From positions 62,001 to 126,000 of the forward strand of contig CACYHQ010000004.1 in the NCBI GenBank assembly GCA_902774245.1: DNA of 64,000 nucleotides, given 5' to 3'. Every line of letters starts with the position of its first letter. Position 1 is the first letter of the stretch. The position numbers were made by a program, and so were the translations under genes. The notes beneath the pieces are model-generated. The model saw only the letters and a program-made list of their open reading frames with translations, did not search any database and had not been told where the DNA came from. Source of the stretch: an uncultured bacterium. Its GTDB lineage: Bacteria; Verrucomicrobiota; Lentisphaeria; Victivallales; UBA1829. This document shows positions 1 through 8,182 of the stretch, piece by piece.

Positions 1-238
1 CGAGCTGTTCGCGGAGTTTCTTCATCGTCCCGCCGAGGGACTCCGATTCGCAGAGCCGCCGGAAGTTCGGCGAGAAGGGCAGGAAGATACGGAACAGCAC
101 CGGAATAGGCCGGGCGTCCTCGCCGAACTGCGCCTTCTCGACGTCGATCGCAGAGACCATCTCCGCCACGAGCAGCACCACTGCCGCCGCGCACAGACCG
201 GCGAAAACACTTGCGAGAAGCATGTAAACCTGATCCAT
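1..238 (-). CDS. tadC: TadC-type pilus assembly membrane protein, 5' part only
   Basis: The first 79 codons of a gene that continues past the window edge. The ATG at 238 has a GGAGG ribosome site at 247-251 that abuts the stop codon of tadB, so the two are translationally coupled. The visible part opens with a hydrophobic segment (about residues 5-24, MLLASVFAGLCAAAVVLLV) and then a basic cytoplasmic stretch with FRIFLPFSPNFRR. Position directly after tadB and the N-terminal hydrophobic architecture fit TadC, the second inner-membrane platform protein of Tad/Flp pilus machines, which works with TadB and the CpaF ATPase. The family call rests mostly on gene order, because the diagnostic GspF domain lies outside the window. 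Confidence 0.65.
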   Translation of the reverse strand, partial: MDQVYMLLASVFAGLCAAAVVLLVAEMVSAIDVEKAQFGEDARPIPVLFRIFLPFSPNFRRLCESESLGGTMKKLREQL

Positions 239-251
239 ATCCCGTCCCTCC

Positions 252-1151
252 TTACACGTCGATCGTCGTGATTTTCCGGATCCAGAGGAACCCGCAGACG
301 ACCATGATCACGACCGCGATCAGGACCACGATCCCGACCAGAGACCCGAAGAATGCGTCCATCAGATCGGGCGCGAGACGCATCATCGCGAACATCAGCA
401 CGAACGGCACGGACGCGATCAGCCACGCCTGCATGCGTCCCTGGGAAGTCAGGGCGCGCACGCGCTGCATGATGCGCATGCGTTCGCGGATCACGCCGGC
501 GAGTTCCTCCAGCACGGAGGTCAGTTCGCCGCCTGTCTGGCGCGCCGTAATGATCGCCACGGCGACAAGCTCGAAGTCCTGCGACTCCAGACGGTCCGCC
601 ATCTTGCGGAGCGCGGTGTCGAACTGCACGCCGAGGCGGAGTTCCTGCAGGAGCAAAGTAAATTCAAAAGAAATGGGATACCGGTTCTCCGAAGCGACGT
701 TTTCCAGCGCCTGCGTGATGCTGAACCCGGCCTTCAGGGCGCTGCTCATGGAAAGGAGCGCGTCTTCCAGCTGTTCGTTGAACTTCGCCAGACGCTGTTT
801 TTTCAGCATTCTCAGGTAAAATCTGGGCGCAAGGAACGCAACGACGGCCGAGATCGTTCCGATCGCGATCGTGCGGATCCAGTTGACCTCGTCCGACAGA
901 AACGAGCTCAGGCCGCCGAACAGGATGAACGAAACGGCGGCGATCGCGATGCTCAGGTCCAGGATCCGGTTCGCGGGAAGCTGAAGCAGAACGTCGTCCA
1001 GTTCGACCGCGGCTTCGGCAAGGAAACGTTCCTTGTAACGTGCCGAGGTGTAAGATGTGAACTCCACGATCACGAACGTGGCGAAGAGCGCGCACAGTCC
1101 CGCGCAGACCGACGCCAGCAGATACATGTTGTCGTAAATAAAGTCCATCAT
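252..1151 (-). CDS. tadB: TadB, Tad/Flp pilus inner-membrane platform protein
   Basis: A 299-residue membrane protein of the GspF/TadB family. Hydrophobic segments lie near residues 10-28, 66-84, 94-110, 246-262 and 272-292. Between the third and fourth is the cytoplasmic GspF domain, containing the typical FNEQLEDALLSMSSALKAGFSITQALENVA stretch in parts and the helix-rich ARQTGGELTSVLEELAGVIRERMRI region, here cited only by position (about 123-230). In Tad systems this protein forms, with TadC, the membrane platform on which the CpaF ATPase drives pilin assembly. It starts one base after the cpaF stop codon and is followed by tadC, so cpaB-cpaF-tadB-tadC form a tight operon. Length is normal for the family. 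Confidence 0.85.
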   Translation of the reverse strand: MMDFIYDNMYLLASVCAGLCALFATFVIVEFTSYTSARYKERFLAEAAVELDDVLLQLPANRILDLSIAIAAVSFILFGGLSSFLSDEVNWIRTIAIGTISAVVAFLAPRFYLRMLKKQRLAKFNEQLEDALLSMSSALKAGFSITQALENVASENRYPISFEFTLLLQELRLGVQFDTALRKMADRLESQDFELVAVAIITARQTGGELTSVLEELAGVIRERMRIMQRVRALTSQGRMQAWLIASVPFVLMFAMMRLAPDLMDAFFGSLVGIVVLIAVVIMVVCGFLWIRKITTIDV

Positions 1152-1152
1152 C

Positions 1153-2865
1153 TCACACGCCCCCCCTCATGCCGGGCTTCTTCGGCGGGGTAAAGATGGA
1201 GATGTCGAGGTCGAGATTCGCGCGGCGGATGTCCTCCATAAAGGTCGGGATCGCCCCGGTCGGCTCGAAATGTCCGAGCAGACGCCCGTCCTCGCCCCAG
1301 CCGTCCTGCTTGAACGTAAAGAGGTCCTGCATGGTGATGATGTCGCCCTCCATCTTGGTGATCTCGCTCACGCAGACCACCTTGCGGCTGCCGTCCTTCT
1401 CGCGGTTGATCTGGACGATGATGGAGATGGCGGACGCGATCTGTTCGCGGATGGCGCGCAGCGGCAGGTCGAAACCTGCCATCAGGACGAGCGTTTCCAG
1501 GCGGGCGAGCGCGTCGCGCGGGGAGTTGGCGTGGATGGTGGTCAGCGAGCCGTCGTGACCGGTGTTCATCGCCTGAAGCATATCGAGCGCCTCGCCGCCG
1601 CGGCATTCGCCGATGACGATACGGTCGGGACGCATGCGCAGGGAGTTCCGCACCAGGTCGCGGATCGTGACCTCGCCCTTGCCTTCGATATTGGCCGGGC
1701 GGGATTCGAGGCGGACGAGGTGTTCCTGCCTCAACTGGAGTTCGGCGGCGTCTTCGATGGTGATGATGCGTTCCTTCGCGGGCAGATAGCCGCTCAGGAT
1801 GTTCAGCAGGGTCGTCTTGCCGGAACCCGTACCGCCGGAGATCAGGATGTTCTTGCGTATCTTCACGCAGATGTCGAGGAAATGCGCGATTTCGGCCGTG
1901 ATCGAGCCGTAGGAGATCAGATTCTCCACCGTGAGCGGCGTTTTCGCAAACTTACGGATCGTGATCGAGGGGCCGACCAGGGAAAGCGGCGGGATGATCG
2001 CGTTCACGCGGGACCCGTCCTTGAGGCGGGCGTCCACCATCGGCGAACTTTCGTCGATGCGGCGTCCGAGCGGAGAGACGATACGGTCGATCGCAGCGAG
2101 CACCTGATGGTCGTCGGCAAACGCGGTGTCGGTCTTGTACAGGACGCCCTTGTGCTCAACATAGACATTGTCCGGGCCGTTGACCATGATCTCGGTGATA
2201 TCGTCGCGAGAAATGAGGTCTTCCAGCGGCCCCAGCCCGATCGCCTCGTGATAAAGCTCGTTTTCGATCTTCTCCTGCGTGACGCCTTCCGGCAGCGGGA
2301 TGGAAAGCTCGTTCAGAATCTCATGGATGGTTGTCCGCGCCTTCTGCTCCAGGTCATTTTCCGAAACGCTGTTGAGCGCAAGCCGTTTCATGTTCAGCCG
2401 GACCAGGAGTTCGGCGTGTGCCTGTTTCTTGATTTCCTGCACGAGCGGACGCGCCGACATCGGGATACCGCTCACAGCAAGGATACAGGTCTGATACTGT
2501 TGTTCGGGATTCGCCGGAGCGGAAGCCTGAAGCGGCGGGGCGGACATCGTGCTGACCGGCACAGCCGCGGGCCGGATCGCGCCGACATGGATGTGGACGG
2601 ACCCGATCTCGATATCGCTGTCCGCAGGCACGTTCACGAACTCGCGTCCGATGCGCTGTCCGTTCAGGTACGTGCCGTTGGAACTGCCGAGATCCGCGAT
2701 GCGGAGCGTGGAGTCCGAGGCCTGAAGCACGCAGTGGAGCTTCGAGACGCCCACGAACGGCAGCTGGATCGGCACAGCCTCGGAGGAACCGACCTGGTAT
2801 TGTCCCGGCGGGATGCTCAGCGGGGAGTCCGGCTGTCCGGGCATTTTCAGAATGACTTCGACCAT
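1153..2865 (-). CDS. cpaF: CpaF/TadA secretion ATPase with N-terminal FHA domain
   Basis: A 570-residue protein with two parts. Residues about 20-95 form an FHA domain with the phosphothreonine-binding signature GSSNGTYLNG (60-69). Residues about 140-530 are a T2SS-E/CpaF ATPase with Walker A GGTGSGKTT (344-352), the Asp/Glu-rich box around ITIEDAAELQL (368-378), Walker B-like RIVIGE (415-420) and the His boxes GHDGS (436-440) and TTIHAN (442-447). It powers Tad pilus assembly from the cytoplasmic face. The FHA domain suggests its activity or partners depend on Ser/Thr phosphorylation. The gene lies between cpaB and tadB. Classical CpaF lacks the FHA domain, although FHA-CpaF fusions are known in some phyla. 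Confidence 0.9.
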   Translation of the reverse strand: MVEVILKMPGQPDSPLSIPPGQYQVGSSEAVPIQLPFVGVSKLHCVLQASDSTLRIADLGSSNGTYLNGQRIGREFVNVPADSDIEIGSVHIHVGAIRPAAVPVSTMSAPPLQASAPANPEQQYQTCILAVSGIPMSARPLVQEIKKQAHAELLVRLNMKRLALNSVSENDLEQKARTTIHEILNELSIPLPEGVTQEKIENELYHEAIGLGPLEDLISRDDITEIMVNGPDNVYVEHKGVLYKTDTAFADDHQVLAAIDRIVSPLGRRIDESSPMVDARLKDGSRVNAIIPPLSLVGPSITIRKFAKTPLTVENLISYGSITAEIAHFLDICVKIRKNILISGGTGSGKTTLLNILSGYLPAKERIITIEDAAELQLRQEHLVRLESRPANIEGKGEVTIRDLVRNSLRMRPDRIVIGECRGGEALDMLQAMNTGHDGSLTTIHANSPRDALARLETLVLMAGFDLPLRAIREQIASAISIIVQINREKDGSRKVVCVSEITKMEGDIITMQDLFTFKQDGWGEDGRLLGHFEPTGAIPTFMEDIRRANLDLDISIFTPPKKPGMRGGV

Positions 2866-2886
2866 GGAAGGAACTCCTTGCCCGGC

Positions 2887-3705
2887 TCAATACCCGGACG
2901 TTTTCTTGAGCAGCTGTTCGCGTTCGGCCGTGTATTCCTTGATGTGCTGCTGAAGGTAGGCCCAGTCGACGCTCTGGACGTCGGTCGTGATATTCGGGTC
3001 TTCGTAGCTGCGCAGGGACAGCGTCAGCGAGCCTTTCTGCTGCGCGAAAATGATCATCTCGACTTCTTTCGGGGTCAGCTCGAGCGTGACAGTGCTGTAG
3101 GAACGCCCCGCGGCGGAAGCGTTGGGCTGTGCGCCGTTCTGCTGGGCATAGCCGATGTCCGCGCCGGTGGCCAGCACCTTGACGCGCTGGAGGATCGTCA
3201 TCGTGACCGTATCGAGCGAGGAATCGCCCTTCGTGTCCGGGAAATGGAATGTGCCGATCACGTCGACAAAATTGTTCGGGCGGATGAGGCCGGAAACCGA
3301 GGAGACCTGGCTGACCGGGATCGAGATCGCGCGCCAGCCGGAGCGCGTCTGCGCAGGAAGCCCGGTGCGTTCCTTCGTGAAGACCTGCTTGAAATCGCGC
3401 CAGGTGAGGATGTCGCCTTTTCTCACGATGGAACGAAGCGGAGACCCGATCACGTCGGTCCGGCGGTCCCACGGGATCTCAAGCGAATTCGCGGCGGCAC
3501 TGACAAACCGCATGGCCTCGTACATCTCGATATCCGACTCCATGAGCTTGTCGCCTTCGGACACATCGGCCTTCATCCTGATCAGACGGACCCGGACGGC
3601 GCTGTTCATGATCTTGCTGCGTTCCTGTTTGATCTGCTGGTAGGTGAAGATAAACGCCAGCACGCCGAAAAACACCGCAGCCAGCATCAGAATTTTCTGT
3701 CTCAT
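2887..3705 (-). CDS. cpaB: CpaB/RcpC-type Flp pilus assembly protein
   Basis: A 272-residue periplasmic protein with one N-terminal hydrophobic segment (MRQKILMLAAVFFGVLAF, residues 1-18), followed by a SAF-like region (about 40-110, with DVSEGDKLMESDIEMYEA and KGDILTWRDF) and an RcpC/CpaB domain containing RAISIPVSQVSSVSGLIRPN and FVDVIGTF (about 125-160). CpaB proteins assist the outer-membrane secretin channel of Tad pili. I chose the ATG at 3705 because AGGAG lies 8 bases upstream and the protein then begins directly with its signal anchor. A 16-codon upstream extension in frame has no ribosome site. The gene leads the operon cpaB-cpaF-tadB-tadC. Confidence 0.8.
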   Translation of the reverse strand: MRQKILMLAAVFFGVLAFIFTYQQIKQERSKIMNSAVRVRLIRMKADVSEGDKLMESDIEMYEAMRFVSAAANSLEIPWDRRTDVIGSPLRSIVRKGDILTWRDFKQVFTKERTGLPAQTRSGWRAISIPVSQVSSVSGLIRPNNFVDVIGTFHFPDTKGDSSLDTVTMTILQRVKVLATGADIGYAQQNGAQPNASAAGRSYSTVTLELTPKEVEMIIFAQQKGSLTLSLRSYEDPNITTDVQSVDWAYLQQHIKEYTAEREQLLKKTSGY

Positions 3706-3780
3706 TGATCGGGTCTCCTGTTTGAACTTGATTTCAGGGGGAATGGACGGCATCCGGCCGCCCGCATTTTGAGCAGACGC

Positions 3781-4704
3781 TTATTTGTCGACAAGCGCGA
3801 ACGCCATGGAAAGCTCCGTGACCACGCGGCCACCGACGGCGAGCGTGCCGTTGCCCTTGCCGAATCTGCGCGTCAGGTTCGGCAGCTCCAGAACCATGAC
3901 GAGCTGGTCGCCGGGGAAGACCGGAGCTTTGAACTCGGCGGATTCGATGCCCATGAACAGCGCGAGCTTGTTCTTGTTAGCCTCATGACCGAGCAGGAGG
4001 AGCGCGCCGGACTGCGCGATGATCTCGGACTGGATCGAGTTCGACAGCACCATGTAGCCGTCGGAATAGGTGCGGATCGGCGGCTCGGTGTGGCCGAGGT
4101 TCTTCACCGCGGTCACGCGGGTCTCTTCGAGCTTCGACACGTAGTCGACGTACAGGAACGGATAACGGTGCGGGATGATTTCCATGACAGAGGAAACGTC
4201 GCGCGGATCGTCGTCCTTCTTGTCGAACGGACCGAACTCGGGCGGCTCGGGGATCGACAGCACGCGTTCGCGCACCGCCATCACGAGTTCGGCCTGACAG
4301 GCGAGTCCGCCGTTGTTCTTCACGGTCCCGCTGAGCTTGGCTTCACCGTCCGCAATCTCGTTGACCGAGACTTCGACGAACATGCGGTCGCCGGGGATGT
4401 TCGGGCGGCGGAACTTCACGTTATGAATGCTCTTCACGTAGATATCAAGCACGCCATGCGGGTCGAGGCGTTCCCGGACCGCGAGTTCCGCGAGCTGGGC
4501 CATGGCTTCCACCTGAAGCACGCCGGGCACAATCGGACGTCCGGGGAAATGTCCTTGGAAGAACTGGTCGCCGATGGTGAGGTTGCGCCAGCCGACGAGA
4601 TGGTTTTCGTCAATCACTTTCACGCGTTCGAGCATGAGGTAATCGAGGTTGACGGGCAGGATCGTCCGGAGGTCGCGGACGGAAAGAACCGTATCGGTTT
4701 TCAT
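3781..4704 (-). CDS. fabZ: Tandem double-hotdog FabZ-type 3-hydroxyacyl-ACP dehydratase
   Basis: A 307-residue protein, twice the size of normal FabZ (about 150). Domain 1 (about 10-150) carries the catalytic motif GHFPGRPIVPGVL with His52 and Glu66 in VEAMAQ, but its N-terminus reads ILPVNLDYLMLERV instead of PHRYPFLLVDRV. Domain 2 (about 172-305) has the canonical PHRYPFLYVDYV (178-189) and keeps Glu227, but the GHFPG segment is replaced by TYSDG, putting Tyr213 where the catalytic His belongs. FabZ dehydrates 3-hydroxyacyl-ACP in fatty acid synthesis and balances the lipid A pathway. The gene follows lpxC after 18 bases with an AAGGAG site, the usual lpx/fab partnership. I infer an intramolecular pseudo-dimer with one working active site. 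Confidence 0.85.
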   Translation of the reverse strand: MKTDTVLSVRDLRTILPVNLDYLMLERVKVIDENHLVGWRNLTIGDQFFQGHFPGRPIVPGVLQVEAMAQLAELAVRERLDPHGVLDIYVKSIHNVKFRRPNIPGDRMFVEVSVNEIADGEAKLSGTVKNNGGLACQAELVMAVRERVLSIPEPPEFGPFDKKDDDPRDVSSVMEIIPHRYPFLYVDYVSKLEETRVTAVKNLGHTEPPIRTYSDGYMVLSNSIQSEIIAQSGALLLLGHEANKNKLALFMGIESAEFKAPVFPGDQLVMVLELPNLTRRFGKGNGTLAVGGRVVTELSMAFALVDK

Positions 4705-4722
4705 CGTTTGTCTCCTTTTCGT

Positions 4723-5577
4723 TTACTTTGCGGCCGCGGCGGCTTCCTGTTCGAGCATGAGCGCGGCGAGTTTACAGTGGGTCGGGTGGCCGGACTTGAC
4801 CGACAAGACATGCGCATGGACGCGCTTGCCGACCAGATACAGGTCCCCGATCATGTCCATGATCTTGTGGCGGACGAGCTCGTTCGGATAACGCAGACCG
4901 TCCTTGCAGATCAGCGCGCCGTCGTGCAGGATGATGGCGTTGTCGAGGCTGCCGCCCTTGGCGAGTCCGGCGGCGATGACCTGTTCCAGCTCCTTGTACG
5001 GGCAGAACGTACGTGCGCCTTCAAGCTCGTTCCGGAAGGTTTCGGGCGTGACCTGGCAGGAAAAGAACTGCGTGTCGAGGTCGCTATAGCCGAACTGCGT
5101 AGTGAACGTGATCCGCAGGTCGTCGGCGGGCAGCAGCGCGAGCATCGCGGATCCTTCCTCGAACACGATCGGGGCCTTCGCGGTCCAGTAGTGCGCTTCG
5201 GCGTCCTGTTCCTGAAGCCCTGCCTCCATAATCCCCTCGAAATACGGCTTGGCGCTTCCGTCGGCGATCGGCGGTTCCGGGCCGTCCATCTCAATGTAGG
5301 CATTGTCCACGCAAGCGGCGTGCAGGGAGGACATGATGTGTTCCACGGTCACCACGAACGCTCCGGTCGTGCGGGACGCGATCGTGGTCGCGCGGCGCAC
5401 GTCGACCACATTCCGGGCGTTCGCCTGGACTTCAGGCGCACCGGGCATATCGATGCGTCGGAACACGATTCCGGTGTCAGGAGGTGCGGGGAGGATGCGG
5501 AGCGTGGCGCGGGCCCCCGTGTGCAGGGCGATGCCCTTGACGACGGCCGGGCCTTTCACGGTATTTTGTTTCGGCAT
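4723..5577 (-). CDS. lpxC: LpxC, UDP-3-O-acyl-N-acetylglucosamine deacetylase
   Basis: A 284-residue zinc deacetylase that performs the committed step of lipid A synthesis in the cytoplasm. Visible catalytic residues are Glu79 and His80 in VTVEHIMSSLHA, His237 and Asp241 in RHKIMDMIGDL, and His264 in SGHPTH, matching the zinc ligands and catalytic His of the family. The ATG at 5577 with GAG upstream gives a family-like start; a TTG four codons earlier is possible. It is the first gene of a minus-strand lpxC-fabZ pair and is divergent from miaA. The organism therefore makes lipid A and has an outer membrane. Confidence 0.95.
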   Translation of the reverse strand: MPKQNTVKGPAVVKGIALHTGARATLRILPAPPDTGIVFRRIDMPGAPEVQANARNVVDVRRATTIASRTTGAFVVTVEHIMSSLHAACVDNAYIEMDGPEPPIADGSAKPYFEGIMEAGLQEQDAEAHYWTAKAPIVFEEGSAMLALLPADDLRITFTTQFGYSDLDTQFFSCQVTPETFRNELEGARTFCPYKELEQVIAAGLAKGGSLDNAIILHDGALICKDGLRYPNELVRHKIMDMIGDLYLVGKRVHAHVLSVKSGHPTHCKLAALMLEQEAAAAAK

Positions 5578-5647
5578 GGTTTTTCTCAAAATCTCATGGT
5601 TAGTTTCGGAAAAAAATATTTTTCTCTGTAATTTAGCGCTTTTTCGC

Positions 5648-5676
5648 GTGATTACCAGTCAAAATGGCGTTATATT
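5648..5676 (+). promoter_or_regulatory. Promoter for miaA
   Basis: GTGATT (5648-5653), a 17-nt spacer and TATATT (5671-5676), inside the AT-rich divergent lpxC/miaA gap. It matches the TTGATT-N16/17-TATATT pattern found repeatedly in this window. A convincing lpxC promoter on the other strand was not found. Confidence 0.5.
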
Positions 5677-5731
5677 ATAAAGAAAGTTGTGTTTTTTTCC
5701 ATTTTTGCGCCTTTTTCGGAGATTTTCCGGC

Positions 5732-6760
5732 ATGAACCACCGACATCGCATCATCATCCTGCTCGGCCCGACCGCCTGCGGCAAGACCTCGTTCGGCGTC
5801 GCGCTCGCCGCGCGCATCCACGCCGCGGTCCTCAGCGCCGATTCCCGTCAGATCTACCGCGGACTCGACATCGGGACCGGTAAGGATCTCGCGGAATACG
5901 CCCCGCCCGGACAGCCCGCCGTCCCGTACAAACTCATCGACATACTGCCCCCGGACGCCGAATACTCCCTCGCCGAATACCTGCGCGACGCCGCCGCGGC
6001 GGTGAACGAAGTCGAGGCGGACGGACGCGTCCCGCTTTTCGTCGGCGGCACCGCACTGTATCTGCACGGCATGGTGTTCTCGTACCGCCTCGCGCCGGGC
6101 GCGCCGGTTCCGGAATACCGCGCGTATCTGCGCAGTCTCGACACCGACGCGCTCCGCAGGCTTCTGCTTGAGCTCGATCCGGCGAGCGTCGTCCCGGCGA
6201 ACGAACCCGACAACCGCATCCGTCTGATCCGCGCCATCGAGCTCGCCCGCGCGGCGAACGCGAACGAACTCCCGAACGATCTGGAACGCCCCTTCCCTCC
6301 GTCCGATTTCCTTGTGCTCGGTCTCTACAGGCCGCGTTCCGAAACGCGTGCCCGCATCCTCCAGCGGCTCGACGAACGCCTCGCGAACGGCATGGTCGAG
6401 GAGGCGGAACGTCTCCACGCGGATGGCATGAACTGGGAAAAAATGGAATTTCTCGGTCTCGAATACCGTTATCTTGCGCGTTATCTGCAAGGGCAGCTCA
6501 CGATGGAGGAGATGCATGATCAGCTCTACGCGAAAATCTGTCAGTTCGCCAAACGTCAGGATTCCTGGTTCCGCAAATTCGAGAACGACGGCTGTCCGAT
6601 CCGCTGGCTGCGACCGGACCGGATCGACGACGCCGAACGCCTCTGCCGCGACTTCCTAGCCGGACGACCTCTTCCCGCGCCGGATTTCCGGCTCGCCGAC
6701 TGCAAATATCCGGTTCATCCCGAGGCGGATTCAGGGGGAAACGGAAAAAAGGTGCGATGA
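5732..6760 (+). CDS. miaA: MiaA, tRNA dimethylallyltransferase
   Basis: A 342-residue protein that transfers a dimethylallyl group to N6 of A37 in tRNAs reading UNN codons. The P-loop GPTACGKT is at the N-terminus, followed by SADSRQIYRGLDIGTGK (substrate and Asp motif), VGGTALYLHG and the C-terminal QFAKRQDSWFRKF motif that contacts tRNA. The ATG at 5732 has GGAG 10 bases upstream; an in-frame ORF reaches further upstream without a ribosome site. The partner enzyme MiaB, which acts next on the same base, is encoded at 42415 in the same window. No direct operon partner is seen: the next gene, yebC, has its own promoter. Confidence 0.95.
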   Translation: MNHRHRIIILLGPTACGKTSFGVALAARIHAAVLSADSRQIYRGLDIGTGKDLAEYAPPGQPAVPYKLIDILPPDAEYSLAEYLRDAAAAVNEVEADGRVPLFVGGTALYLHGMVFSYRLAPGAPVPEYRAYLRSLDTDALRRLLLELDPASVVPANEPDNRIRLIRAIELARAANANELPNDLERPFPPSDFLVLGLYRPRSETRARILQRLDERLANGMVEEAERLHADGMNWEKMEFLGLEYRYLARYLQGQLTMEEMHDQLYAKICQFAKRQDSWFRKFENDGCPIRWLRPDRIDDAERLCRDFLAGRPLPAPDFRLADCKYPVHPEADSGGNGKKVR

Positions 6761-6775
6761 AGCGGGAAAAAAGAG

Positions 6776-6803
6776 TTGAAAAACGGTTTTCCTGTGATAT
6801 ATT
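6776..6803 (+). promoter_or_regulatory. Promoter for yebC operon
   Basis: TTGAAA (6776-6781), a 16-nt spacer and TATATT (6798-6803), about 50 bases before the yebC ribosome site GGAG. This is one of the clearest examples of the promoter pattern of this genome. Confidence 0.65.
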
Positions 6804-6856
6804 TATAGGATAAGTGTCTTTATTAACGCATAACCCGCAACCTATGGAGATTTATT

Positions 6857-7615
6857 ATGTCCGGTCACAGTAAATGGGCAAATATCAAGCACAAAAAAGA
6901 GGCAACCGACAAGAAGAAAGGTCAGGCGTTCTCCCGTCTGGCCAAGGAAATCATGGTTGCCACCAAGCAGGGCGGCAAGGATCCCGCTTCCAACATTAAG
7001 CTCCGCATGGCCCTCGCCTCCGCGAAAGCCAGCAACATGCCCCGCGAAAACATCGAACGCGCCATCAAGAAGGGCGCGGGCGAACTCGGCGACGTCGCCT
7101 ACGAAGAGATCACCTACGAAGGATACGGTCCCGCCGGCACCGCGTTCGTCGTCGAATGCCTCACCGAAAACCGCAACCGCACCATCGGCGACGTCCGCAT
7201 GACGTTCGACCGCAACGGCGGCAACCTGGCGGCCAGCGGCGCCGTGTCCTGGATGTTCCAGCGCAAGGCCCACTTCATCATCGAAGGCGACAACGCCGAC
7301 GAGGACAAGCTGATGGAACTCACGCTCGAAGCGGGCGCGGAAGACATCACCGCCGAAGACGGCATCGCCGAAATCTGGGCCGCCCCGGAAGCCTTCGCCG
7401 ACATCGCCAAGGCGCTTGAAGACGCCGGCATCGAATGCTCCGAAGCCAAGCTCACCCGCAAGCCGGAAAACACCGTCGGCATCAACGAACTCGCCAAGGC
7501 ACAGCAGGTCCTCCGCCTCGTCGAACGCCTCGAAGAGCTCGACGACGTCCAGGCCGTCTACTCCAACGAAAACATCGCCAGCGAAGTCCTCGACGAGATC
7601 GACGCCCAGGGCTGA
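6857..7615 (+). CDS. yebC: YebC/TACO1-family regulator
   Basis: A 252-residue protein opening with the family hallmark MSGHSKWANIKHKK and containing MPRENIERAIKKG and EGYGPAG, all canonical for YebC/PmpR/TACO1. Members were annotated as transcriptional regulators; later work points to roles in translation of difficult (proline-rich) stretches. The gene sits directly upstream of ruvC, an arrangement common in many bacteria. GGAG lies 8 bases before the ATG. Length is normal. Confidence 0.95.
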   Translation: MSGHSKWANIKHKKEATDKKKGQAFSRLAKEIMVATKQGGKDPASNIKLRMALASAKASNMPRENIERAIKKGAGELGDVAYEEITYEGYGPAGTAFVVECLTENRNRTIGDVRMTFDRNGGNLAASGAVSWMFQRKAHFIIEGDNADEDKLMELTLEAGAEDITAEDGIAEIWAAPEAFADIAKALEDAGIECSEAKLTRKPENTVGINELAKAQQVLRLVERLEELDDVQAVYSNENIASEVLDEIDAQG

Positions 7616-7651
7616 CCCGCGGCTTCGTTTCCCGCTCGGAGGGCGTCCCGG

Positions 7652-8164
7652 ATGATCATCATCGGCATAGACACCGCCATCCGGAAAACCGGATACGGCG
7701 TGATCGACATGCGGACCGGCGGTTCTGTCCGGATACTGGACTGCGGCCTGATCCGCAACGCGCCCTCCCTGCCCCACAGCGAATGTCTCAGGCGTCTTGC
7801 CGGGGGCATTCGCGAACTTGTTTCTTCGTTCAAGCCCGAGGCCGCCGCCATCGAATCGGCGTTCGTCTCCCGGAACGTGAAGACCGCCATGATCCTGAGC
7901 CTCGCGCGCGGCGCGGTCATCACCGCCCTCGCCGAATGCTCGGTCCCGGCGTTCGAATACTCCCCGAAAAGCGCCAAGCGCGCCGCGACCGGACTCGGCG
8001 AAGCCGACAAAAGCCAGGTCGCCGCGATCATGGCGAACCTCGGCGGACTTGACATCTCGCAGATACCGGACGACGCCACCGACGCGCTCGCGCTGGCCTA
8101 CTGCCACGGCAATCTGGTCCTGCGCGCGGGCAGCGGCATCGTCAAACAACCTCAACCCATCTGA
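7652..8164 (+). CDS. ruvC: RuvC, Holliday junction resolvase
   Basis: A 170-residue nuclease that cuts Holliday junctions during recombinational repair. The four acidic catalytic residues are visible: Asp7 in GID, Glu68 in AAIESAF, and Asp141 and Asp144 in DDATDALA. The conserved RNVKTAMILSLARG stretch is also present. The motif after the first Asp reads TAIRKTGYG rather than the common PGSRxTGYG, a mild divergence. GGAGG precedes the ATG. It follows yebC by 36 bases and is followed by psd after 18 bases. RuvA and RuvB are not in the window. Confidence 0.93.
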   Translation: MIIIGIDTAIRKTGYGVIDMRTGGSVRILDCGLIRNAPSLPHSECLRRLAGGIRELVSSFKPEAAAIESAFVSRNVKTAMILSLARGAVITALAECSVPAFEYSPKSAKRAATGLGEADKSQVAAIMANLGGLDISQIPDDATDALALAYCHGNLVLRAGSGIVKQPQPI

Positions 8165-8182
8165 TCTCACAGAAGGCATGCT

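Noticed and set aside
1270..3708. An 812-codon open frame on the plus strand opposite cpaF/cpaB
   Set aside because: It lies antisense to clear CpaF and CpaB coding sequence, has no ribosome site and an Arg/Asp/His/Val-rich composition typical of high-GC shadow frames.
5578..5731. A promoter for lpxC on the minus strand
   Set aside because: TTGACT and TAAATT occur but are 21 bases apart, too far for a standard promoter, so no feature was reported.
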